Shown: positions 48,913 through 57,173, counted from the first letter of the stretch. The stretch is DNA of 64,000 nucleotides from SG8-40 sp963792855 (GCA_963792855.1 CAWBXZ010000013.1:294579-358578); one strand, 5' to 3'. The notes: generated by a model from the letters alone, not told the origin. Program-made: numbers and translations.

Positions 48913-49221
48913 TCACTGCGGCAGGGCCAACGGTGCAAACTGCGGCCTGATCGCGCCCGCTGCGTCGTATGGCAGCGGATTCGTGTGCGCCGAATAGTAT
49001 CGCCCGGTGGTGCCAAGCCCCACACGCGGGGCACGAACCCCGGCATCTGGATACCGTCCTGCCCTTGCCTGCGGCACGCGTTCCTGCATCGCAAGGTAAT
49101 CGGCCCTGGCGGCTGCCAACTGCGTGTCGTTCTGTTCGGCCAGGCGATAAACATCCATCAAATCCGCCGCCAGTACGGGGGTGCCGAGACATGCGGTCAG
49201 CAAGATCAGGCCGCGGATCAT
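48913..49221 (-). CDS. Truncated TolC-like protein (N-terminal fragment)
   Basis: This 102-residue frame begins with a signal peptide (MIRGLILLTACLGTPVLA) followed by DLMDVYRLAEQNDTQLAAA and QERVPQARAGRYPD. These align with DLMDIYGQAQVNDASYAAA and QERVPQARAGLLPD of the complete TolC downstream. After about 60 residues the similarity ends and the frame stops with no barrel. It is either a remnant of a duplicated tolC or a short exported protein in its own right. The ATG overlaps the tetR stop (ATGA), so it would be translated with the regulator. Confidence 0.65.
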   Translation of the reverse strand: MIRGLILLTACLGTPVLAADLMDVYRLAEQNDTQLAAARADYLAMQERVPQARAGRYPDAGVRAPRVGLGTTGRYYSAHTNPLPYDAAGAIRPQFAPLALPQ

Positions 49222-49955
49222 CGTTTATTGCCTGCATTGCCTGCCGCCGCGCCCGCAAACTTCAAGGCCGATATGTTTCCGTCCTTTGCGTGTTGCCGGC
49301 TCGCCGTCGCTGCTGCAGGCGACTTCCGCAGTCCGCGCAATATCAGTTCGAGATGCGTGTCGAGGTAGGTCACCGGATCGAGCTTGCAGCTGTCACACTG
49401 ATCGAACGAAAATCGCCAGACCGTCAGCAGCCACAAGGGTGCAATGACCAGCCTCATCACGTACTCGACATCGACCGCGATGAACTCGCCGCTGTCGATG
49501 CCGCGCTGTACTACCGCCGCCATCAGGCGGTGGCCGCGGCTGATGACCTCGTCGTAATAAAACTGGGCAAGTTCGGGAAAATTTCCGGATTCGGAGATCA
49601 TCAGCTTCGGGATGCCGCCAAGCCGCGTATTGCCGACCGACACCCACCACCCCATGACAAGGTCCCGGATCAATTCGCCGGCACCGCCGCGATGGTCCTC
49701 GAGACGCTTCTCGGCGCGCTCGATCGCCGGCACGATGCCGCCCCGAACGACTGCCTTGAACAGGTCTTCCTTGCTGGGAAAATACAGGTACAAGGTGCCT
49801 TTGCTGACACCGGCCCGCGCGGCAACGTCCTCGAGCCGGGTCGCGGAGAAGCCGCGCTCGACAAACAAGTCCAGGGCTGCGGATATGAGTTCCGCCGGGC
49901 GCGCCTCCTTGCGACGCGTCCAGCGGCGGTCTTGCCGGGGATGTACCATTGCCAT
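49218..49955 (-). CDS. TetR-family regulator of the efflux operon
   Basis: The 245-residue protein has the N-terminal TetR DNA-binding domain (about 18-70) with the signature helix-turn-helix LEDVAARAGVSKGTLYLYFPSKEDLF, then a helical ligand-binding domain. It heads the operon tetR, tolC fragment, tolC, adaptor and pump, and a palindrome directly before its start codon is its likely operator. It is therefore probably an autorepressor that also controls the pump. The ATG at 49955 (or the one two codons later) has no Shine-Dalgarno. Confidence 0.92.
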   Translation of the reverse strand: MAMVHPRQDRRWTRRKEARPAELISAALDLFVERGFSATRLEDVAARAGVSKGTLYLYFPSKEDLFKAVVRGGIVPAIERAEKRLEDHRGGAGELIRDLVMGWWVSVGNTRLGGIPKLMISESGNFPELAQFYYDEVISRGHRLMAAVVQRGIDSGEFIAVDVEYVMRLVIAPLWLLTVWRFSFDQCDSCKLDPVTYLDTHLELILRGLRKSPAAATASRQHAKDGNISALKFAGAAAGNAGNKR

Positions 49956-49956
49956 G

Positions 49957-49978
49957 TAACTGACCAGTGAGTCAGTAA
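49957..49978 (-). promoter_or_regulatory. Probable TetR operator
   Basis: The minus strand reads TTACTGACTCACTGGTCAGTTA: two half-sites, TTACTGAC and GTCAGTTA, around a six-base centre, matching at seven of eight paired positions. The motif resembles operators of efflux-controlling TetR regulators. It ends one base before the tetR start codon, so repressor binding would block the start of the message. Confidence 0.65.
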
Positions 49979-50027
49979 TATAACCGGATCGCGCAGCAAC
50001 TCAAAGACCGGAAAAGAGTTTCGAGGC

Positions 50028-50054
50028 TTGAAACACCGGCGGACCACCTATACT
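50028..50054 (+). promoter_or_regulatory. Candidate promoter for the Memo-AMMECR1-radical SAM operon
   Basis: TTGAAA (50028-50033) and TATACT (50049-50054) are 15 bases apart, shorter than the ideal 17. They lie within the 284-base gap between tetR and the Memo gene. The rest of the gap (to 50262) shows no gene or strong repeat. The call is tentative because of the spacing and the roughly 200-base leader it implies. Confidence 0.35.
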
Positions 50055-50262
50055 TGAAGGGTATGGAAACAACTTTACACCGGCCTTCCTCGAAGTCTGG
50101 TGTTCACATCGGGACAGGGATATGCCGTGAAGTCAGACGGGGTGCCCGCAGGTACGCGCCTCGCTTGCGACTATCGCAACAATGGCAGCCAGATAGCTTC
50201 CCGGGCAGTCACGCCGGTTCTCACGAGCGGCGGTGCTTTTCCCCGTTCGGGACCAACGCGAC

Positions 50263-51072
50263 ATGACCATACAGCACACAAGACCGCCCGCCGTGGCCGG
50301 ATCGTTCTACCCTCTGGGAGCGGACGAGCTGCGCCGCGATGTCGCCTCCTACCTGAGCGCAGCACAGCCGGTTGCTGACGGCGACCCGCTGCCGAAGGTA
50401 TTGATCGTGCCGCACGCGGGCTACGTCTATTCCGGCCCCATTGCGGCGTCCGCTTATGCGCGCGTCGCCGCGCTCAAGGGCGTGGTCGAGCGCGTGGTCC
50501 TGCTCGGCCCGGCGCACCGCGTGCGCCTGCGAGGCATGGCATTGCCGGCGGCCACCCGATTCGCGACGCCGCTCGGAGCGGTAGCCATTGACCAGGACGC
50601 AGTGGCGGCCGTCAGCGGCCTTCCCCAGGTCGTCGCCAGCGACGAGGCGCACGCCCTCGAGCACTCGCTCGAAGTCCAGCTGCCTTTCCTGCAAAGCGTG
50701 CTTGGCGCGTTCAAACTGGTGCCGTTCGCGGTCGGCGACACGCCGGCGGAACAGGTCGCACAGGTGCTTGATTTGCTGTGGGGCGGAAAAGAAACACTCA
50801 TTGTCATCAGTTCCGACTTGTCCCACTACCTGCCCTACCCCAACGCATGCGCGAAGGACGAGTTCACCGCCGAAACGATATTGCGGCTGCAACCGCGGCT
50901 GGATCACCAGCAAGCCTGCGGCGCCACGCCCATCAATGGCCTGCTTATCGCTGCCCGCGCCCGCGGACTGCAACCGCACCTGCTCGACCTGCGCAATTCC
51001 GGCGACACCGCCGGCGATAAATCACGCGTCGTTGGCTACGCATCGTTCTGCTTTAATGACCGCACAAGCTGA
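50263..51072 (+). CDS. AmmeMemoRadiSam system protein B (Memo-like)
   Basis: This 269-residue protein belongs to the MEMO1 family, related to class III (LigB-type) extradiol dioxygenases. Visible family residues are His51 in VPHAGYVYSG, His85 in LLGPAHRV and Cys219 in QQACGATPING, the three metal-site positions known from human MEMO1, plus SSDLSHYLPY. The start chosen is ATG 50263 (MTIQHTRPPAVAGSFYP), the family's usual beginning. The stop lies 17 bases inside the AMMECR1 gene. In bacteria it recurs with AMMECR1 and a radical SAM enzyme; the joint reaction is not established. Confidence 0.92.
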   Translation: MTIQHTRPPAVAGSFYPLGADELRRDVASYLSAAQPVADGDPLPKVLIVPHAGYVYSGPIAASAYARVAALKGVVERVVLLGPAHRVRLRGMALPAATRFATPLGAVAIDQDAVAAVSGLPQVVASDEAHALEHSLEVQLPFLQSVLGAFKLVPFAVGDTPAEQVAQVLDLLWGGKETLIVISSDLSHYLPYPNACAKDEFTAETILRLQPRLDHQQACGATPINGLLIAARARGLQPHLLDLRNSGDTAGDKSRVVGYASFCFNDRTS

Positions 51073-51649
51073 TTTCTCTCCAACGGATTCTTCCGTGACG
51101 TTCGCCGATGACAGACAAGGCGAAGTCCTGCTGCGCATCGCCCGCGCCGCCATCGCCGGCCGCTTCGGCCTGATGCTGGAATGTCGCGCAAGCGAAGCGT
51201 TTCTTTCCGAGCCCGGCGCCAGCTTTGTCACGCTGAAGCTGGAAGGCCGGCTGCGCGGCTGTATCGGCAGTCTGCAGGCGCACCGTAGTCTGCTCGAAGA
51301 TGTCAGACACAACGCCCAGGCCGCCGCGTTCCGTGATCCGCGCTTTTCGCCCCTGCGCGCGGATGAATACAACGAGACGACAATAGAGGTGTCACTGCTC
51401 TCGCCGCTCACCCCCTTCAGTGTGCAGGACGAAGCGGATGCGCTTGGTCAGCTTCGCCCCGGCGTCGACGGTGTCATACTCCAGCATGGCAACAACCGCG
51501 GTACCTTTCTGCCCCAGGTATGGGAGAGCCTGCCCGAGCCGGAGCAGTTTCTCACCGAGCTGAAGCGCAAGGCCGGACTGGCCGCGGATTTCTGGTCCGA
51601 CGAGGTACGGCTGTTCCGCTATTACGTCTGCAAATGGACCGAAGAATGA
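51056..51649 (+). CDS. AmmeMemoRadiSam system protein A (AMMECR1 domain)
   Basis: The 197-residue protein is a single AMMECR1 domain with the invariant GRLRGCIGSLQ motif (about residues 64-74), the AAFRDPRFSPL segment and a C-terminal QVWESLPEPEQFL-KAGL region. The family is conserved from bacteria to humans but has no proven activity. The start ATG 51056 lies 17 bases before the end of the Memo gene, and the stop overlaps the radical SAM start (ATGA). The three genes are therefore one translational unit. Confidence 0.93.
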   Translation: MTAQADFSPTDSSVTFADDRQGEVLLRIARAAIAGRFGLMLECRASEAFLSEPGASFVTLKLEGRLRGCIGSLQAHRSLLEDVRHNAQAAAFRDPRFSPLRADEYNETTIEVSLLSPLTPFSVQDEADALGQLRPGVDGVILQHGNNRGTFLPQVWESLPEPEQFLTELKRKAGLAADFWSDEVRLFRYYVCKWTEE

Positions 51650-52794
51650 ACATGGCAACGACTACCCAAACGGCTGATCGCCGCGCCGACCCGGCGGAAT
51701 ATCGCGGCCGCTGGTGGCACCTTCTCGAAGACGGGCGCATGCAATGCGATCTGTGTCCGCGCGATTGCCGCCTGCACGAAGGCCAGCGCGGCGCCTGCTT
51801 CGTGCGCCAGCGCGCCGGTGATGAAATGATCCTGACGACCTACGGGCGCTCGTCCGGGTTCTGCGTCGACCCGATCGAAAAAAAGCCCTTGAATCATTTT
51901 TATCCCGGCTCCCGGGTGCTTTCGTTCGGCACCGCCGGATGCAACCTCGCATGCAAGTTCTGCCAGAACTGGGACATCTCGAAATCGAAAAGCATGGACC
52001 GGCTGGCGGACCAGGCGACCCCGCAACAGATTGTTGCGGCCGCCAGGCAAACCGGTTCGCGCAGTATCGCCTTCACCTACAACGACCCGGTGATTTTCGC
52101 CGAGTACGCGATCGATATCGCCGAGGCCTGCCGCGATCAGGATATCCGCACGGTCGCCGTGACGGCAGGCTACATTCACGACGCGCCGCGCCGGGAGTTC
52201 TTCGCGGCCATGGATGCCGCGAATGTTGACCTCAAGGCATTCACCGACGATTTCTACTTCCGCCTCACCGGCGCGCGGCTGCAACCGGTCCTGGACACGC
52301 TGAAATTCCTGCGCAACGAAACCGGTGTCTGGCTTGAAATCACCACCTTGCTGATTCCGGGAAAAAACGACTCCGACGATGAACTGCTGCGCATGTCGCA
52401 GTGGATCTACCGTGAACTGGGCGCGGACGTTCCGCTGCATTTCACGGCATTCCATCCGGAATGGAAGATGCGCGACACCGGCCCGACGCCCGCGGAAACG
52501 CTCACGCGCGCCTGCGCCATTGCGCGTGCGGAGGGACTCAATTACGTCTACACCGGCAACGTACACGACACCGCCGGCGGAACCACCTCATGCAAGCACT
52601 GCGGCGATGCATTGATCACCCGCGACTGGCATCGCATCCTGCTCTACCGCGTGTCCGCGGAGGGCCGCTGCCTCAATTGCGACACGCCGGTACCCGGCCG
52701 ATTCGAGAAATTCACCGGCCAGTTCGGCAACCAGCGCGCGCCCATCGTCATCAATCCGGTCATGACCGGCGCCCGCCCGGCCAGCATCAAGTAA
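51646..52794 (+). CDS. AmmeMemoRadiSam system radical SAM enzyme
   Basis: The 382-residue protein has the radical SAM cluster motif CNLACKFC (Cys99, Cys103, Cys106) in the context GTAGCNLACKFCQNWD. An N-terminal four-cysteine set (Cys34, Cys37, Cys41, Cys51; CDLCPRDCRLHEGQRGAC) and a C-terminal CKHCG...CLNC pair look like extra metal sites. It resembles pyruvate-formate-lyase-activating enzymes (PflA-like) and belongs with the preceding AMMECR1 and Memo genes. The start ATG 51646 overlaps the AMMECR1 stop; the longer open frame to 51520 lies inside AMMECR1 and is rejected. Confidence 0.94.
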   Translation: MNMATTTQTADRRADPAEYRGRWWHLLEDGRMQCDLCPRDCRLHEGQRGACFVRQRAGDEMILTTYGRSSGFCVDPIEKKPLNHFYPGSRVLSFGTAGCNLACKFCQNWDISKSKSMDRLADQATPQQIVAAARQTGSRSIAFTYNDPVIFAEYAIDIAEACRDQDIRTVAVTAGYIHDAPRREFFAAMDAANVDLKAFTDDFYFRLTGARLQPVLDTLKFLRNETGVWLEITTLLIPGKNDSDDELLRMSQWIYRELGADVPLHFTAFHPEWKMRDTGPTPAETLTRACAIARAEGLNYVYTGNVHDTAGGTTSCKHCGDALITRDWHRILLYRVSAEGRCLNCDTPVPGRFEKFTGQFGNQRAPIVINPVMTGARPASIK

Positions 52795-52806
52795 GTCGAG
52801 CCCGAA

Positions 52807-53451
52807 TTGATCCAGCCGGTCGTTTCCCCTGTCAGCATTCCGCTTGAAGTCGGCCGCCTCGAGGGCGAGCTGACGACTCCGGAAAACGCATCCGGGCTCG
52901 TTTTATTCGTGCACGGCGGTGGCGCCAGCCGCCATAGCCCGCAAAACAAGGCCATCGCCGCTGGCTTGCACAAACAGGCGCTCGCCACGCTGTTATTCGA
53001 TCTGCTGACGCCGGTTGAGGATTCACGCCACGGCAATCGCTTTAACGTCGACCTGCTCGCCGACCGGCTCGAACTGGCAAGCAACTGGATCTGCACGCAG
53101 GCGAACCAACCCGTGCATGCCATTGGCTATTTCGGCGTCGACACCGGTGCCGCCGCGGCACTGCGCTGCGCTGCCCGCATCGGGGAGGTCAAGGCCGTGG
53201 TCGTGCGTGGCGGCCGGCCGGACCTGGCCGGAGCAGAGGCACTGTCCGGCGTGAAAGCGCCAACACTCTTGCTCGTCGGCGGCCGCGATTCCTCCGCAAT
53301 CGCGGTCAGCCGCGGCGCGTTCGCGAAAATGCAATGCGAAAAGCAGCTGCAAGTCATTCCCGGCGCAACCGAACGCTTCGAGCAACCGGGCACGCTCGAT
53401 CAGGTCGCAAGCCAGGCAGGCGCCTGGTTCAGCCGCTATTTCAAGGAGTGA
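52807..53451 (+). CDS. Dienelactone-hydrolase-like alpha/beta hydrolase with altered catalytic residues
   Basis: The 214-residue protein has an alpha/beta hydrolase fold with LVLFVHGGGASRHSP (oxyanion region), TLLFDLLTP, the nucleophile elbow GYFGVDTGAAAAL and TLLLVGGRDS. The elbow residue is Asp112 where relatives normally have serine (GASTG). Where the catalytic histidine is expected (GATHLFEEP in relatives as I recall them) the sequence reads GATERFEQP, with Glu189. It may thus be a non-catalytic or rewired member. The only possible start is the TTG at 52807, 12 bases after the radical SAM stop. Its last 11 bases overlap the convergent phosphoribosyltransferase gene; the two families are often adjacent or fused. 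Confidence 0.85.
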   Translation: MIQPVVSPVSIPLEVGRLEGELTTPENASGLVLFVHGGGASRHSPQNKAIAAGLHKQALATLLFDLLTPVEDSRHGNRFNVDLLADRLELASNWICTQANQPVHAIGYFGVDTGAAAALRCAARIGEVKAVVVRGGRPDLAGAEALSGVKAPTLLLVGGRDSSAIAVSRGAFAKMQCEKQLQVIPGATERFEQPGTLDQVASQAGAWFSRYFKE

Positions 53452-54064
53452 GCAGTCTGACGACTTCGTCGTCGGTCACTTGCGCGAAATCACGGTAGAA
53501 CTGCCCGACCGCATGAAAATATTCCGGCGCATCGAGACACACGACCTCGTCGCAACTGGCGCGAACCCGATCGAGCGTTTCCGGCGGCGCAACGGGTACC
53601 GCGCAAACCAGCTTCTGCGGCGCCCGGGCGCGCAGGGCGTGTAATGCCGCGATCATCGTGGATCCGGTCGCCAGGCCGTCATCCACCACGATGACCAGTC
53701 TTCCCTGCGGATCGATCGGCGCCCGATGCGCCGTATAAAGCGCGCGGCGTTGCTTGATTGTTTGCAGTTGTGCGGCTTTCTCACGGGCGATGTACGCCTC
53801 GTCCGCGCCCGCCGCAGCCGCGGCGGGACTGATATAGGACCAGCCCGATTCGTCCACCGAACCGATGGCGTACTCGGGGTTGCCCGGCGCGCGAAGCTTG
53901 CGCACCAGCACGACGTCGACGTCGCCGCCGAGTCGTTTCGCGACGATGCAGGCCATTGGCACCGCGCCGCGCGGAATGCCGAGAATCAGCGGATTGCTGT
54001 TCTTGTACTGCGCCAGCGCGTCGGCCAGCTTTTCAGCAGCATCGTTGCGATCGGCGAACAACAT
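53441..54064 (-). CDS. Phosphoribosyltransferase-domain protein
   Basis: The 207-residue type I phosphoribosyltransferase-fold protein has the PRPP-binding loop VIVVDDGLATGSTM (about residues 123-136) and the family opening FADRNDAAEKLADAL. The GIPRGAVPMACIVAKRLGGDVDVVLVRKL segment is typical of the stand-alone family found beside or fused to dienelactone-hydrolase-like proteins. The substrate base is unknown. It lies 20 bases after folD on the same strand and ends within the hydrolase gene on the other strand. Confidence 0.87.
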   Translation of the reverse strand: MLFADRNDAAEKLADALAQYKNSNPLILGIPRGAVPMACIVAKRLGGDVDVVLVRKLRAPGNPEYAIGSVDESGWSYISPAAAAAGADEAYIAREKAAQLQTIKQRRALYTAHRAPIDPQGRLVIVVDDGLATGSTMIAALHALRARAPQKLVCAVPVAPPETLDRVRASCDEVVCLDAPEYFHAVGQFYRDFAQVTDDEVVRLLTP

Positions 54065-54084
54065 GTCAGGTCACCTGAAGAAAA

Positions 54085-54966
54085 TCATGCGCTCGCACGG
54101 CGCTCGGTAAGCGCCGCTTCGGCAGCGAGTTCCGCCGCTTTCAGCGTATTGGCAAGCAGCATGGTGATGGTCATCGGCCCGACGCCACCCGGCACCGGCG
54201 TGATGTAACCGGCCTTTTCCCGCACGTTCTCGAAATCGACATCGCCGGCGAGTTTTCCGCTCGGCAAGCGGTTCATGCCGACATCGATCACCGCGGCGCC
54301 CTCCTTGATCATGTCAGCCGTGACCAGACCCGCCTTGCCAACCGCCGCCACCACGATGTCTGCCGTCTTCGTAAACAGTGACAGGTCACGGGTCTTCGAG
54401 GTGCAAATGGTCACGGTTGCACTGCGCGCGAGCAGCATCAGCGCCATTGGCTTGCCGACGATATTGCTTCTGCCGATGACCACTGCGTTGCAACCCTCGA
54501 TGGGAATGCCGTAATGATCCAGCAAGGCCATGACCCCGTGCGGCGTGCATGGCGGGAAGTCGCTCTGACCGGTGACCAGGGAACCGACGTTGTGTACATG
54601 AAACCCGTCAACGTCCTTGTCCGGCGAAATCGCCTCCAGCACCTTCCTGTTGTCGATGTGCGCCGGCAACGGCAGTTGCACGAGAATGCCGTGAATGCGC
54701 GGATCTTCATTGAGTTCGGCGATTTTCGCCAGGACGACCGCTTCGGCTGTGGATTCGTCGTAACGAAACACCTCCGAGTGCATACCGACGTCGACGCACG
54801 CCTTGGCCTTGTTTCGCACATACACCTGCGATGCCGCGTCTTCGCCAACCAGGATCACCGCCAGTCCCGGGCGCAGGCCCCGCAATCCAAGCGACTCCAC
54901 GCGCGATCGCATCTTTGTGCGCATCGTTTCCGAAACGGCGCGCCCGTCAATAATCGTTGCTGTCAT
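54085..54966 (-). CDS. folD: Bifunctional methylenetetrahydrofolate dehydrogenase/cyclohydrolase
   Basis: FolD interconverts methylene-, methenyl- and formyl-tetrahydrofolate using NADP. The 293-residue protein has the catalytic-lysine segment YVRNKAKACVDVGM, the GILVQLPLPAHID motif, the NADP-binding VIGRSNIVGKPMALMLL and the C-terminal TPVPGGVGPMTITMLL signature. The start is ATG 54966. Confidence 0.97.
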   Translation of the reverse strand: MTATIIDGRAVSETMRTKMRSRVESLGLRGLRPGLAVILVGEDAASQVYVRNKAKACVDVGMHSEVFRYDESTAEAVVLAKIAELNEDPRIHGILVQLPLPAHIDNRKVLEAISPDKDVDGFHVHNVGSLVTGQSDFPPCTPHGVMALLDHYGIPIEGCNAVVIGRSNIVGKPMALMLLARSATVTICTSKTRDLSLFTKTADIVVAAVGKAGLVTADMIKEGAAVIDVGMNRLPSGKLAGDVDFENVREKAGYITPVPGGVGPMTITMLLANTLKAAELAAEAALTERRASA

Positions 54967-55010
54967 GACACCCTGATGAAATCTGAAGGAAAAATCTGAA
55001 CGCTTGCGAA

Positions 55011-55025
55011 CCCGCGCAACGCGGG
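55011..55025 (-). terminator. Small hairpin after the molybdopterin oxidoreductase gene
   Basis: A six-base-pair stem, CCCGCG/CGCGGG, with a three-base loop lies just past the stop at 55035, before folD. The T-rich stretch (ATTTTT) begins only about 17 bases later, so termination is uncertain. Confidence 0.25.
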
Positions 55026-55034
55026 CATCCCGTC

Positions 55035-57173
55035 TCAGCCGGCTTTTTCCACCTCTGCAAGCGTTGAATAGAACACCGGGCCACGGCCCATGTCGGCCTC
55101 GCGCTGGCTGGTCAGTGCATTGACGTTGACGCCATTTTTCATGTGCGAGCCCTGCAGCTGTTTCGGCGCGCCGATGACGCCCGGCAGCAAGCCCTCGACA
55201 ATGTGCGCGTAACCAAAGGATTCGCCGCGATCGTTGTACAAGCGGCAGAAGTCACCCGACGCAATGCCGCGCGCGCGCGCATCCTCCGGGCTGATTTCGA
55301 TGGTCGGTCGCGACAGCATTTCCTGCAGCCGCGGCACGTGCTGGAAACTCGCGCCGATGAAATAATGCGTCGCCGCGCTGATGACCTGCAACGGGTAACG
55401 CGACACCGCTTCGCTGTTTGCCAGGCCCTCGGCCTCCGGCAAGTACGCCGGCAAGGGATCGAGTCCCTTTTGCGCCATGGCTTCGGAATAGATCTCGATC
55501 TTGCCCGATGGCGTCGCCCACTTGCCGGAATTCACGCCCTTGCGCCGCGGCGAATCCACCGCCGCCCGGGCCCAGCCCCGCTCCCTGAGCAGTTCCATCG
55601 TTACGCCTTCGAACAGCGGATTGAAATCCGGGTCGATGATTTCTTCGAGCATCTCTTCGTCGGTTTGCGAGAAGCACGGCTCGTCGTAACCCATCTTGCG
55701 CGCGAGCCGCCGGAACAGCTCGCCGTTATCGAGGCTCTCGCCGAGTTTTTCGATCGCCGGTTGCGACAGTCCGAAATAGTAACTGCCGTAAGCGGCCAGC
55801 AAATCCGTGCGCTCGAGCGCGGTATCGGCCGGCAGCAGGATGTCGGCATAGTCCGCGCTGTCGGTAAAGAAGGTATCGTGCACGACGGTGAACAAATCCT
55901 CGCGCGCCATGCCCCTGCGCGCATCCACGGTGTCGGGCACGCAGTTGGCCGGGTCCGAGTTCCATACGAACAGCGCCCGCACCGGCGGTTGCGCCTCGTT
56001 GAGCACCTTGCCCAGCTGGATCATGTTGAAGGTGCGCGGATTGCGCCCGGCCAGCAAATCGGTGCGCTGGAATTTTGCCATGTCGATCGCGCGCATCTCG
56101 CCGCCCGAGGACATGCACACTCCGCCCTTGCCCGCCATGGCCCCGGTCATCGCCGGCAGCAGCTTGATCGCCCGCGTCATCGAGCCGCCGTTGTCGTGGC
56201 GCTGGATACCCCAGTTCACCCGGATAAACGACTGCTTCGTCGATGCATACAGCAAGGCCAGCTTTTCTACGTCGGCAGCCGCAACGCCGGTGATGCGCTC
56301 GACAGCGTCCAGCGTGTAATCACCAAGACGTTCATCGATCAGGCGTTCCCAGCCAACCGTGTGCGCCTTCAGAAACTCAACATCGTGCAGACCCCGATCG
56401 ACGATGACTTTCATCATGCCAAGTGCCAGCGCCGCGTCGGTGCCCGGCCGCGGCTGGATGTGCCAGTCGGCAAACGCCGTGGTTCGCGTCACGCGCGGAT
56501 CGATGGCAATGATCCTTGCACCGTTCGCCCGCGCTTCGTTGACAAACGGCATGGCGTGCACGCCGGTCGTCACCAGATTGGTGCCCCACAGCAGCACCAC
56601 TTTCATGTCCGGCAGGTCTTCGATATTGGCGTCACCCACCCGGCCGGTGGTGAACATCTCGGCCGCCGCGCCGGCAGCGGTGCAAATCGTGCGTTCGAGC
56701 CGGCACGCGCCCATGCGATTGAAAAACCGCTCGCCCATGCCGAGAAAGCCGAGAAAGCCGAGGGTGCCGGAATAGGAAAACGGCAGCACCGCCTCCGGCC
56801 CGTCTTCGGCGATGATGCGCTTCAGGCGCGTGGCGATCTCGTCCAGCGCCTCGTCCCAGCCGATGCGCTGCCACTTGGCGCCCGGGCCTTTGGCCCCCAC
56901 GCGGCGATGCGGATAGAGTACGCGCCGGTCGTTGTAGACCAGATCGAGGTAGTTGTTGACCTTGTTGCACAGGTAGCCGCGGGTGACCGGATGGGTGGGA
57001 TCGCCCTTGACCTCGATCGCCCGGCCGGAGCGCGTGTCAACGGTCACGCGCATCGAGCACGCGTCCGGACAATCGTGCGGGCAGGACACGTGCACGGTCT
57101 TCAGATGCAGGGCGTCACGGATTTGGGGCGCTGGTTCCATCGTCGTTGTCACCATTGGAAAGCGGGAGTGCAT
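55035..57173 (-). CDS. Molybdopterin-dependent oxidoreductase (DMSO reductase/formate dehydrogenase superfamily)
   Basis: The 712-residue protein has an N-terminal [4Fe-4S] motif (CPHDCPDACSM, with the fourth cysteine in RGYLCNKVNNY), then the molybdopterin domains with VVLLWGTNLVTTG and VWNSDPANCVPD, and the C-terminal molydopterin-dinucleotide-binding domain. A cysteine in LERTICTAAG is a plausible molybdenum ligand. There is no twin-arginine signal, so it is probably cytoplasmic. No electron-transfer subunit, membrane anchor or cofactor gene lies beside it, and the substrate is unassigned. The start is ATG 57173; ATGs at residues 7 and 12 are alternatives. Confidence 0.9.
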   Translation of the reverse strand: MHSRFPMVTTTMEPAPQIRDALHLKTVHVSCPHDCPDACSMRVTVDTRSGRAIEVKGDPTHPVTRGYLCNKVNNYLDLVYNDRRVLYPHRRVGAKGPGAKWQRIGWDEALDEIATRLKRIIAEDGPEAVLPFSYSGTLGFLGFLGMGERFFNRMGACRLERTICTAAGAAAEMFTTGRVGDANIEDLPDMKVVLLWGTNLVTTGVHAMPFVNEARANGARIIAIDPRVTRTTAFADWHIQPRPGTDAALALGMMKVIVDRGLHDVEFLKAHTVGWERLIDERLGDYTLDAVERITGVAAADVEKLALLYASTKQSFIRVNWGIQRHDNGGSMTRAIKLLPAMTGAMAGKGGVCMSSGGEMRAIDMAKFQRTDLLAGRNPRTFNMIQLGKVLNEAQPPVRALFVWNSDPANCVPDTVDARRGMAREDLFTVVHDTFFTDSADYADILLPADTALERTDLLAAYGSYYFGLSQPAIEKLGESLDNGELFRRLARKMGYDEPCFSQTDEEMLEEIIDPDFNPLFEGVTMELLRERGWARAAVDSPRRKGVNSGKWATPSGKIEIYSEAMAQKGLDPLPAYLPEAEGLANSEAVSRYPLQVISAATHYFIGASFQHVPRLQEMLSRPTIEISPEDARARGIASGDFCRLYNDRGESFGYAHIVEGLLPGVIGAPKQLQGSHMKNGVNVNALTSQREADMGRGPVFYSTLAEVEKAG

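Noticed and set aside
50066..50266. Small protein gene in the gap before the Memo gene
   Set aside because: The short frames there have no ribosome-binding site or recognisable features and conflict with the operon leader.
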